From: Cyanophora paradoxa
Lineage: Eukaryota > Glaucocystophyceae > Cyanophorales > Cyanophoraceae
Direction of reading: 5' to 3'
Assembly (NCBI GenBank): GCA_004431415.1
Contig: QPMI01000105.1
Location: 1 to 47,925, forward strand
Length of the DNA: 47,925 nucleotides
The position numbers and the translations under genes are program-made. Under the pieces are notes generated by a model that saw only the letters and a list, made by a program, of their open reading frames with translations, had not been told where the DNA came from and did no database searches. This document shows, piece after piece, positions 20,222-29,157 of the stretch (its first letter is position 1; every line of letters starts with the position of its first letter).

Positions 20222-20450
20222 GGCCGGGCCAAATCCCTCTGGGCGAATATGCACATGGCGCCTTAGGCAGATGAACCCACCCACCAGAAAGTCACTGGGT
20301 CGAAGGCCCCTGGATAAGGATCTGTGACAAAATAGAAGCAAGATGCACCCCAAATCTCTCAGGGGGAATATCCACAGGGGGCTAGCCTTAGGCAGATGAT
20401 CCCACCCACCAGCAAGTCACTGAGTCGAAGGCCCCAGGTTTCCGATAAGC
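20222..20450 (+). repeat. Satellite A units (forward, ~2)
   Basis: Begins with a diverged core, then CCCACCCACCAGAAAGTCAC, AAATCTCTCAGGGGGAATAT and GGCCCCAGGTTTCCGATAAG. It passes directly into a minus-strand integrase fragment at about 20451. Confidence 0.88.
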
Positions 20451-20770
20451 CAGTGCTTTTGTTTGCATGACTTCGAACTGCAAACAATGCAGGAGAAATG
20501 AACTTGTCCCAGTCATTGCGATCCTCATTGACATAGTTGTAGATGATATCTTTAAAGGATTGATTAAAACGCTCAACCTTTCCAGTAGCCATGGGCCGAT
20601 AACCAGTGTTGAGAACGGACTTGGTTCCAAGCTTGCGACATAAGTGTTTGATGACATGGCTTGCAAATGCACCGCCTCAATCTGTGTAAATCATTCGAGG
20701 CACTCCATGACGGCAGACAATGTCTTCATACAGTAGATTTGCTGCTGCTTTGGCTGACATAGTCGGATAG
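20451..20770 (-). pseudogene. Integrase core fragment of the LTR-C element
   Basis: Minus-strand fragment covering the integrase catalytic core (TDRGGAF region changed to TD-GGAF by a stop near 20675, then GYRPMATGKVERFNQSF and RNDWDKFISPALFAVRSHAN). It corresponds to 27116-27440 in the plus-strand copy. It is cut at 20451 by satellite A and joined head to head at 20771 with a short plus-strand piece of the same element. Confidence 0.85.
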
Positions 20771-20772
20771 GC

Positions 20773-20868
20773 CTGGAACCTTCAACACACATTTATGCAG
20801 AAGACAAATATGAAATATTTAATATTGAGATCTCCTTATCAAATGATGTAAAGCAGATTTATAATGAG
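20773..20868 (+). pseudogene. 96-bp RNase H/integrase linker fragment of the LTR-C element
   Basis: A plus-strand match to about 26531-26626 (GGAACCTTCAACACACATTT onward), next to the oppositely oriented integrase fragment. It marks a complex rearrangement junction. Confidence 0.85.
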
Positions 20869-20926
20869 GCCATCTGCGTAAGGATAGCGCCTTGTGCATG
20901 TTCCCCCAGAGAGATTTGGGGTGAGG
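20869..20926 (-). repeat. Half-unit of satellite A at the RT break
   Basis: Reverse A sequence from GCCATCTGCGTAAGGATAGC to AGAGATTTGGGGTG. It joins the minus-strand RT frame at 20922-20927, immediately after the codons for GLTNAP. Confidence 0.88.
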
Positions 20927-22299
20927 AGCATTGGTCAGCCCCATGGGCATAACATTCATTTCAAATAGTCCAAATGGAGTTTTAAACGCAGTTTTCTCTC
21001 TATCAGACTTTTTCATCCGCACTTGCCAGAAGCCGCTAACCAGATCCATGTTTGAAAAGAACTGACTTCCTTGCAAAGCATCCAACATATCTTGTATGTT
21101 GGGAAGTGGATAGACATTCTTTTTTGTAACTGCATTCAAATTCCTGTAATCCACAACAAGTCGCATATCTGTAGTATCATGTTTACTTACACAAAAAGCT
21201 GGTGACGACCACGAACTCTTTGATGGAATTGCCAAATTTCGAATTAACAAATCTATTAAAGTCTTCTTGAACAAATCCCGATCTCTTGGAGAATAGTGAA
21301 TCGGATGGGACTTAATAGGTGGATGATCCCCGGTATCAATCGTGTGTTCTCCTGGTAAACACTTGTCCTCTTCAAAAACAAAGTTTTCGACAAACAGATC
21401 GCAGTTATTTCGAAACAGCTCCCTCATGATAGACTTTTCAATGTCAGATGCTCCCTCAAACCCGAAATCTATAATAGCTTCGATTTTCTCAAAGTACTTT
21501 TTATCAAAGAGTGGATCAATAGTTGATCTCTCATTGGTGGGCTCTGACAGCTGCAAAGAATGGATTTCATACGTGGATTCTTCTTGCCAATTGGCTATGT
21601 GATCTCCTTTTTGCAATGTCACATCTGTTGTAGAAATATTGAAAATAAGAGCCCACGTTTTTCCTTGCTCAGCACATTGTTGTCCATTTATTCCATGCAG
21701 TGAATACATGTTCAATTTAGGTGCATTGAAAATAACACATCCGGGTCCGTTTAGTTCAGTGTGTGCACGAAGGGGAACAAATACGCCTTGCTCTGCTGGG
21801 ATAGTGATATCAGTATCCGTGAATAAGTGAACATCATGATCTTCCGTCAACAAAAGAGGGACCGTCATATCAGGGTGGATTGCTGATGTGACAACACCTT
21901 TTGAATGTGAAATATCGATTGCATTCTTGACACAATAATCACGTCCCAGAATAACATCCTGACTTAGGTCGTCAAGAACAATTAACTTTTCTTTTGTTTG
22001 CATTGGCCCAAGGGAAACATCTGCTATTTTCATACATAAAGGAGAAATGGATTCATGCGTGAATCCCTTTAACTCAGGTAATTTCTCATGTGATAACTCG
22101 ACTTTGGGGTCAGCCTTTTGCAAAACTGACATCTTTGTCAAGGAAACATCAGCGCCTGTATCAATCATTGCACGGGTTTGGATTCCATCAATTTCTATTG
22201 GCACAGTTCCCACCTTAGGGCCCTATTGGCACAGTTCCCACCTTAGGGCCCTTAAGGGATTCTCTAGAATAGACTAACTTAGGACGCAGACAAGGGTAC
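20927..22299 (-). pseudogene. pol: Protease and N-terminal RT of the LTR-C element
   Basis: The minus-strand frame from about 22213 reads GTVPIEIDGIQTRAMIDTGADVSLT, a retropepsin with active site DTGA, followed by a ~250-residue spacer and RT (LRNLAIPSKSSWSSPAFCVSK, VDYRNLNAVTKKNVYPLPNI, MDLVSGFWQVRMKKSDREKT, FEMNVMPMGLTNA). Coding stops at satellite A sequence at 20927. The RT resumes at the matching codon at 25734 on the opposite strand. A 28-bp tandem duplication at 22195-22250 puts the gag-proximal part out of frame, so this copy cannot make Gag-Pol. Confidence 0.88.
22195..22250 (-). repeat. 28-bp tandem duplication at the gag/pro boundary
   Basis: CTATTGGCACAGTTCCCACC plus the next eight bases occurs twice in tandem (GCACAG at 22201 and 22229). 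Twenty-eight is not a multiple of three, so it breaks the otherwise open frame leading from the gag end into protease. Confidence 0.9.
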
Positions 22300-23304
22300 T
22301 CAGGTTTGTTTGTATTGATCACATGCGGGCACTTCAATCACATTTTGAAGTTCACCTTCAACCCTTTTTCCATTGTCAAGAAGGATCTGCACTCGTCTTG
22401 TTGGACCAGATCTAGGAAAAGACTGCTGCCGGCGTATATCCTCCGCTCGCTGAGGACAGAAACGTTGAATGTGCCCCTGTTTCTTGCAGTAATAACAATT
22501 TGGAGGACGATAGGCATTGGAGTCCAAATTTGGAAGCCGAGAACCCATTTGGGCAGCACTAGAAACATCAATTGGAGGTGAGAAGTTCAGTCCCCCAGTG
22601 TTCAGTCTATGACGTTCTGCATCATCAACCCGTACCATGAAATCCGAAAGTTGCATAATTGGCAGATGATTGAAATGAGTGTAAGCAGGTTTAATCTTCT
22701 GATTCAAATGTTCCATTATACGATCGACTAAATTGCGCTCTTCTTCTCCGGGATAGGCAAGCTTGGCCAATTTCAAGGACTCTGCCAAGAAGCTATGAAT
22801 GTCGCAGTGGACCCCTGTGGAGTCCCGCTTATTTGGCGAAAGCGCATCGAACACTTTGCGCACTTCAATTTTAGAAGGGCAGCAATTTTGTTTAATGTCA
22901 TGCAGTACTGTGGTTATGAAGTTCGCGGGTAAGGGATTAGGTTTCACATAATTTCGAAGGTAGGCGCGTGCTTTCCCAGTACTAGAAAGGAATAGAATGG
23001 TGAATTTTTCGGAAACACTTAGTGTCGAGTCGCGCGCATATGCGATTTCTAACTCCTTTTCAAAATCGTCAACAGAATAGTATTTTTCGTCGCGGTGAAA
23101 TTCCGCAGAAAATTTTTGAACCTCTTGAGCTAACTTATTGATATGACCCGTGCGCGCGGCATCAGCACCGCCGTTATCACCCATTTCAAGGTTGTCTATG
23201 ATAACCTCAAAATCGTCGTTGTCAACGTCGTCGTCTTCAACTCGCTGCAGGCGCCCGTCAGAACGCCTTTGCCAACTCAGTTTGATAGCTACCGATGCTA
23301 CCAA
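22300..23304 (-). CDS. gag: Gag with CCHC zinc knuckle, LTR-C element copy 1
   Basis: The frame is open from 23304 (a TTG inside the presumed primer-binding site). The first ATG is 23182-23184, giving 294 residues. An acidic N-terminal segment is followed by a capsid-like region (KFTILFLSSTGKARAYLRNY through NLVDRIMEHLNQKIK). One zinc knuckle, CYYCKKQGHIQRFC (C-X2-C-X4-H-X4-C), lies about 65 residues from the end. It should package element RNA into particles. It ends in TGA at 22300-22302, while the protease frame continues in another phase. From 22376 upward it is duplicated at 28094-29022. Confidence 0.85.
   Translation of the reverse strand: MVASVAIKLSWQRRSDGRLQRVEDDDVDNDDFEVIIDNLEMGDNGGADAARTGHINKLAQEVQKFSAEFHRDEKYYSVDDFEKELEIAYARDSTLSVSEKFTILFLSSTGKARAYLRNYVKPNPLPANFITTVLHDIKQNCCPSKIEVRKVFDALSPNKRDSTGVHCDIHSFLAESLKLAKLAYPGEEERNLVDRIMEHLNQKIKPAYTHFNHLPIMQLSDFMVRVDDAERHRLNTGGLNFSPPIDVSSAAQMGSRLPNLDSNAYRPPNCYYCKKQGHIQRFCPQRAEDIRRQQSFPRSGPTRRVQILLDNGKRVEGELQNVIEVPACDQYKQT
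23292..23303 (-). promoter_or_regulatory. Candidate primer-binding site of the LTR-C element
   Basis: Three bases inside the LTR end the minus strand reads TGGTAGCATCGG. It starts with the TGG expected of a site complementary to a tRNA CCA end. The first eight bases fit initiator-methionine-type sites; the rest does not match well, so the tRNA identity is open. Confidence 0.5.
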
Positions 23305-23306
23305 GT

Positions 23307-23438
23307 TAACACGCTAACAGCACAAGACGCATATATCAACACAACCACACACACTCCAAACACACCAGATCCCACAACACACCCGAACAGCTTCCGCCCT
23401 GCCCCCTCTAAGCCTCTGATTCCCCTGCTACCCTATCA
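23307..23438 (-). repeat. LTR-C, 5' LTR of the gag half (copy 1)
   Basis: 132 bp reading TGATAGGGTAGCAGGGG...GCGTGTTA on the minus strand, nearly identical to 27836-27968. The termini are TG...TA. The adjacent flank is CCTGGG (minus strand), satellite A sequence. Confidence 0.88.
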
Positions 23439-25733
23439 CCCAGGTTTCTGATCTGTGACAAAATAGAAGAGAGATGCACCCCCAATCTCCCTGGGGGAAT
23501 ATACACAAGGCGCTAGCCTTAGGCAGATGAACCCACCCACCAGCAAGTCACTCAGTCAAAGGCCCCAGGTTTCTGATCCACCACAAAATAGGAGAAAGAT
23601 GCACCCAAAATCTCTCTGGGGGAACATGCACAAGGCGCTAACCTTAGGAAGATGACCCACCCACCAGCAAGTCACTCAGACAGAGGGCCCAGGTTTCTGA
23701 TCCATGACAAAATAGAAGAAAGATGCACCCCAAATCTCTCTGGGGGAATATCCACAAGGCGCTAGACTTATGCAGATGGCCTACCCACCAGCAAATCACT
23801 CAGTCCAAGGCCCCAGGATTCTGATCTGTGACAAAATAGAAGAGAGATGCATCCCCAATCTCCCTGGGGGAATATGCACAAGGCGCTAGCCTTAGGAAGA
23901 TAAACCCACCCACCAGCAAGCCACTCAGTCAAAGGCCCCAGGTTTCCAATCCGCCACAAAATACAAGGATGCACCCCAAATCTCTCTGGGGGAACATGCA
24001 CAAGGTGTTAGCCTAAGGAAGATGACCCACCCACCAGCAAGTCACTCAGTCAGAGGCCCCAGGTTTCTGATCTGTGACAAAAAATAAGAAAGATGCACCA
24101 AAAATCTCTCTGGGGGTATGTGCGCAGGGCGCTAGCCTTGGAAAGATGACCCACCCACCAGCAAGCCACTCAGTCAAAGGCCCCAGGTTTCCAATCCCAC
24201 AAAATGGAAGAAAGATGCACCCCAAATCTCTCTGGGGGAATGTGTACAAGGCACCAGCAAGTCGCCAGAACATACAAGAAAGATGCACCCCAAATCTCTC
24301 TGGGGGAACATGCATAAGGCGCTAGCCTTACACAGATGGCCTACCCACCGGTTAATCACTCAGTCGAAGGCCCCAGGTTTCCGATCTGTGACAAAATAGA
24401 AGAAAGACACACCCTCAATCTCCCTGGCGGAATATGCACAAGGCGCTAGCTTTAGGCAGATGAACCCACCCACCAGCAAGTCACTCAGTGAAAAGGTTCA
24501 GGTTTCTGATCCGCCACAAAATAGATGAAAGACTCACCCCCCATCTCCCTGGGGAATATGCACAAGGCGCTAGCCTTAGGAAGATGAACCCACCCAAAAG
24601 CAAGCCACTCAGTCAAAGGCCCCAGGTTTCCAATTCACCACAAAATTGAAGACAAATGCACCTCAAATCTCTCTGGGGGAATATGTAGAAGGCACCAGCA
24701 AGTCGCCAGAAAATTCAAGAAAGATGCACCCCAAATCTCTCTGGGGGAACATGCACAAGGCGCTATCCTTACGCAGATGGCCTACCCACTGGTTAATCAC
24801 TCAGTCGAAGGCCCCAGGTTCAGGATCTGTGACAAAATAGAAGAGAGATGCATCCCCAATCTCCCTGGGGGAATATGCACAAGGCGCTAGCCTTAGGAAG
24901 ATGAACCCACCCACCAGCAAGCCACTCAGTCAAAGGCCCCAGGTTTCCAATCCGCCACAAAATAGAAGGATGCACCCCAAATCTCTCTGGGGGAACATGC
25001 ACAAGGTGTTAGCCTAAGGAAGATGACCCACCCACCAGCAAGTCACTCAGTCAGAGGCCCCAGGTTTCTGATCTGTGACAAAAAATAAGAAAGATGCACC
25101 AAAAATCTCTCTGGCGGTATGCCCCAGGTTTCCAATTCACCACAAAATTGAAGACAAATGCACCCCAAATCTCTCTGGGGGAATGTGTAGAAGGCACCAG
25201 CAAGTCGCCAGAAAATACAATAAAGATGCACCCCAAATCTCTCTGGGGGAACATGCACAAGGCGCTAGCCTTAGGCAGATGGCCTACCCACTGGTTAATC
25301 ACTCAGTCGAAGGCCCCAGGTTTCTGATCTGTGAAAAAATAGAAGAGAGATGCACCCCCAATCTCCCTGGGGGAATATGCACAAGGCGCTAGCCTTAGGA
25401 AGATGAACCCACCCACCAGCAAGCCACTCAGTCAAAGGCCCCAGGTTTCCAATCCGCCACAAAATAGAAGGATGCACCCCAAATCTCTCTGGGGGAACAT
25501 GCACAAGGTGTTAGCCTAAGGAAGATGACCCACCCACCAGCAAGTCACTCAGTCAGAGGCCCCAGGTTTCTGATCTGTGACAAAAAATAAGAAAGATGCA
25601 CCAAAAATCTCTCTGGCGGTATGCCCCAGGTTTCCAATTCACCACAAAATTGAAGACAAATGCACCCCAAATCTCTCTGGGGGAATGTGTAGAAGGCACC
25701 AGCAAGTCGCCAGAAAATACAAGAAAGATGCAC
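23439..25733 (+). repeat. Satellite A array (forward, ~19 unit lengths), copy 1
   Basis: Tandem A units between the 5' LTR-C and the pol 3' half. Hallmarks are CCCCAAATCTCTCTGGGGG, GCACAAGGCGCTAGCCTT, CACCCACCAGCAAGTCAC and GGCCCCAGGTTTCC. Truncated units recur at regular intervals (GGCACCAGCAAGTCGCCAGA near 24252, 24693, 25193 and 25697), showing an internal higher-order structure. It ends at AGATGCACC, where RT coding sequence starts. Confidence 0.95.
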
Positions 25734-27835
25734 CACGTTTCAAGCTATTATGGAAAATATTTTTAATGACTATCTATGGATGTTTGTGCTGGTATTCATT
25801 GACGATCTTATTACTTTTTCGAAAACTTTTGATAACCATTGTCGTGACCTTCAGAAGACATTCAACCGTCTGCGTGAAAACAATGCGAAGTTGAAACCCA
25901 ACAAATGCCATTTCTTTAAAAAGCAATTAAAGTTCTTGGGTCATGTTATTGACAAAAATGGCAGACCGCAGACAGCCAATGTTATTGACAAAAATGGCAT
26001 GCTATCGAAAAAATTCCTATTCCAACAGATGCATCACAGCTCCGATCATTCCTCGATAATGTTGAGCGGTTTTCGATAATAACTTCAAACTTATATGACT
26101 TGACTCAGAAAGATGTTCCATTTGTCTGGACAGATGACCATACTCAAAGTTTCAAGACTCTCAAACAAGAGTTGGTTAAAGCTGTTGCCCTTCGTCATTG
26201 AAACAGATGCCTGCAAAAAAGGAGCATCTGGGATTCTATCCAAAAATGTTGATGGAGTTTTGAAACCAGTTTGCTTTTACAGCCAAAAGTGGAGAGGCTC
26301 AGAAAAGCAAATGCCTCCTACTGAAGCTGAATGTGCTGCTCTCGTGGAATTTGCTTGGTGCTCCCAAATCAACTGTTTACACTGATTGCGAGGCGTTGGA
26401 GTGGTTACTTAGTCGAAAAGCTGGAAAAGGGAAGCTTGCCAGATGGGCTGCGCTTATACAGCAATATGATATCGACATTCAGCACAGAAAAGGTACTTTA
26501 AATCGTGCTGATGGGTTTTCTCGAGTCCCAGTGGAACCTTCAACACACATTTATGCAGAAGACAAATATGAAATATTTAATATTGAGATCTCCTTATCAA
26601 ATGATGTAAAGCAGATTTATAATGAGCAAAGGAAAGATAAAGATCTGGCGAATATAATTGATGTATTAGAAGGAGTTGAGACTGTAAGTGACAAGCTCAA
26701 ACGGACAGCAAAGTTCTACAGTTTGAACAAAAATGGAATCCTATACTTTTCTCCACCTTCATTACGACCTCGGATTGTTGTTCCTACTTCTTTGCAACTG
26801 GATTTAATCAATGATGCACATGACAACCCTTTGGCTGGACACCGAGGTGTAGACAAAGTGTTGCATAATTTGAAGAAGAAATATTTTTGGGAATCCATGA
26901 ATAGTGATGTTAAGAAATATGTCGAGCAATGCCAGAAGTGTCAGTTTCGTAAACCTTTGACTGGACGTTCTCCAGCCCCTCAGCAGACTGTGCCTGCAAC
27001 ACGGCCTTTCGAAGTGATTGAGTTGGATTTTATCGGGCCTCTTCCCATTACATCTCGTGGAAATCGATTTGCATGTACAGCAATTTGTGTTTATTCCGGT
27101 TGTCCTGAAGCCAACGCCTATCCAACTATGTCAGCCAAAGCAGCAGCAAATCTACTGTATGAAGACATTGTCTGCCGTCATGGAGTGCCTCGAATGATTT
27201 ACACAGATCGAGGCGGTGCATTTGCAAGCCATGTCATCAAACACTTATGTCGTAAGCTTGCAACCAAGTCCGTTCTCAACACTGGTTATCGGCCCATGGC
27301 TACTGGAAAGGTTGAGCGTTTTAATCAATCCTTTAAAGATATCATCTACAACTATGTCAATGAGGATCGCAATGACTGGGACAAGTTCATTTCTCCTGCA
27401 TTGTTTGCAGTTCGAAGTCATGCAAACAAAAGCACTGGAATGTCTCCTTTCTTTGTGGTCCATGGACGAGATCCAGCGCTTCCTTACGATTTATCACTGT
27501 CCGAATTGGAGTCAGTGCCGAATTATTTAGAGCAAATGGTGGCAAACTTGAATTCAGCAACTGCTGCTGTTGATTCAATGTTTGACAAAAAGAAACAGCG
27601 GATTTCCGAGGAGAATCTAAAGGATGATTGGACAGAGTTCAAGACGACATGGTCCTTTTCGTGACTTTGGATCATCAGGATTGGAACCCTGTTTTTCTGG
27701 TCCCTACGCAGTGCTCAAGAGGACGTCGGCTGTGAACTATCTTCTTTGGGATCCAGACAAGCCCAAGTTTCCTTTTATAACACATGTGGATCGCATGTGG
27801 CCCTACGTGGCACCTCTCTTAAGTGGAGAGGGAGT
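25734..27835 (+). pseudogene. pol: RT 3' part, RNase H and integrase of the LTR-C element, copy 1
   Basis: The plus strand picks up RT right after satellite A (TFQAIM) and shows the catalytic motif FIDD (FVLVFIDDLITFSK), a variant of YxDD. Short internal repeats and frame breaks follow at about 25975-26205, including a repeated VIDKNG. RNase H is recognisable (ETDACKKGASGILSK, PTEAECAAL). A long frame from 26348 to 27664 encodes the rest of RNase H and integrase: zinc domain HDNPLAGHRGV...CQKC, core ELDFIGP, TDRGGAF and KVERFNQS. The last ~60 codons are in another frame (SGLEPCFSGPYAVLKRTS, a GPY/F module). A purine-rich tract AAGTGGAGAGGGAG precedes the LTR at 27836. Confidence 0.9.
27821..27834 (+). 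promoter_or_regulatory. Polypurine tract of the LTR-C element
   Basis: AAGTGGAGAGGGAG lies directly upstream of the 3' LTR start (TGATAGGG). This is the expected place for the plus-strand priming tract of an LTR element. It is repeated at 33539-33552. Confidence 0.7.
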
Positions 27836-27968
27836 TGATAGGGTAGCAGGGGAATCAGAGGCTTAGAGGGGGCAGGGCGGAAGCTGTTCGGGTGTGTTGT
27901 GGGGATCTGGTGTGTTTGGAGTGTGTGTGGTTGTGTTGATATATGCGTCTTGTGCTGTTAGCGTGTTA
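27836..27968 (+). repeat. LTR-C, 3' LTR (copy 1)
   Basis: 133 bp from TGATAGGGTAGC to GCGTGTTA, followed by TGGGGCCTTCGACTGAG of satellite A. With the 5' flank CCTGGG this gives a 4-bp target duplication TGGG within a satellite A unit. Confidence 0.88.
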
Positions 27969-28041
27969 TGGGGCCTTCGACTGAGTGATTAACCAGTGGG
28001 TAGGCCATCTGCGTAAGGATAGCACCTTGTGCATGTTCCCC

Positions 28042-28093
28042 GCCGTGAGAAACGAGAGAAAAACGCCGTGCCAGCGAGAGAAAAACTCGATGC
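28042..28093 (+). other. 52-bp filler between the two duplication copies
   Basis: The junction sequence contains GCCGTGAGAAACG, also at 17371-17383, and GCCGTGCCAGCG, also at about 17563-17574, both from pol-derived sequence. GAGAGAAAAAC occurs twice within it. It looks like templated filler DNA from an error-prone join. Confidence 0.75.
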
Positions 28094-29022
28094 TCAAGAA
28101 GGATCTGCACTCGTCTTGTTGGACCAGATCTAGGAAAAGACTGCTGCCGGCGTATATCCTCCGCTCGCTGAGGACAGAAACGTTGAATGTGCCCCTGTTT
28201 CTTGCAGTAATAACAATTTGGAGGACGATAGGCATTGGAGTCCAAATTTGGAAGCCGAGAACCCATTTGGGCAGCACTAGAAACATCAATTGGAGGTGAG
28301 AAGTTCAGTCCCCCAGTGTTCAGTCTATGACGTTCTGCATCATCAACCCGTACCATGAAATCCGAAAGTTGCATAATTGGCAGATGATTGAAATGAGTGT
28401 AAGCAGGTTTAATCTTCTGATTCAAATGTTCCATTATACGATCGACTAAATTGCGCTCTTCTTCTCCGGGATAGGCAAGCTTGGCCAATTTCAAGGACTC
28501 TGCCAAGAAGCTATGAATGTCGCAGTGGACCCCTGTGGAGTCCCGCTTATTTGGCGAAAGCGCATCGAACACTTTGCGCACTTCAATTTTAGAAGGGCAG
28601 CAATTTTGTTTAATGTCATGCAGTACTGTGGTTATGAAGTTCGCGGGTAAGGGATTAGGTTTCACATAATTTCGAAGGTAGGCGCGTGCTTTCCCAGTAC
28701 TAGAAAGGAATAGAATGGTGAATTTTTCGGAAACACTTAGTGTCGAGTCGCGCGCATATGCGATTTCTAACTCCTTTTCAAAATCGTCAACAGAATAGTA
28801 TTTTTCGTCGCGGTGAAATTCCGCAGAAAATTTTTGAACCTCTTGAGCTAACTTATTGATATGACCCGTGCGCGCGGCATCAGCACCGCCGTTATCACCC
28901 ATTTCAAGGTTGTCTATGATAACCTCAAAATCGTCGTTGTCAACGTCGTCGTCTTCAACTCGCTGCAGGCGCCCGTCAGAACGCCTTTGCCAACTCAGTT
29001 TGATAGCTACCGATGCTACCAA
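28094..29022 (-). pseudogene. gag: Gag of the LTR-C element, copy 2, truncated
   Basis: Same protein as at 22376-23304 (capsid-like region and the CCHC knuckle present), but the C-terminal ~25 residues are lost at the duplication junction. The frame then runs into filler and satellite A. No protease or RT follows in this copy. Confidence 0.88.
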
Positions 29023-29024
29023 GT

Positions 29025-29157
29025 TAACACGCTAACAGCACAAGACGCATATATCAACACAACCACACACACTCCAAACACACCAGATCCCCACAACACA
29101 CCCGAACAGCTTCCGCCCTGCCCCCTCTAAGCCTCTGATTCCCCTGCTACCCTATCA
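29025..29157 (-). repeat. LTR-C, 5' LTR (copy 2)
   Basis: 133 bp; differs from 23307-23438 by one extra C in the GATCCCC run. Confidence 0.88.

Larger units (their letters stand above)
22376..28041. repeat. Segmental duplication A, copy 1 (~5.67 kb)
   Basis: This interval recurs at 28094-33759 with a constant offset of 5718-5720. I noted only about five differences by eye, mostly one-base changes in homopolymers (for example near 23370, 24117, 24555, 24985 and 25757). It contains most of gag, LTR-C, the satellite A array, the pol 3' half, the second LTR-C and a short reverse A piece. Confidence 0.95.

Noticed and set aside
23439-25733. Open frames of 60-105 codons on both strands in the satellite A arrays
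   Set aside because: They follow the repeat phase, occur in every array in both orientations, and start at arbitrary ATGs in the unit.
23439-25733. Hammerhead ribozyme (retrozyme-type) in the satellite units
   Set aside because: I found no CTGANGA core with the matching GAAA in unit A or B. A covariance-model search would be needed to exclude other ribozymes.
20922-25740. Satellite A as an intron or introner within RT
   Set aside because: The two RT halves are now on opposite strands, no consistent GT...AG boundaries are seen at the unit ends, and the array is far longer than one unit.
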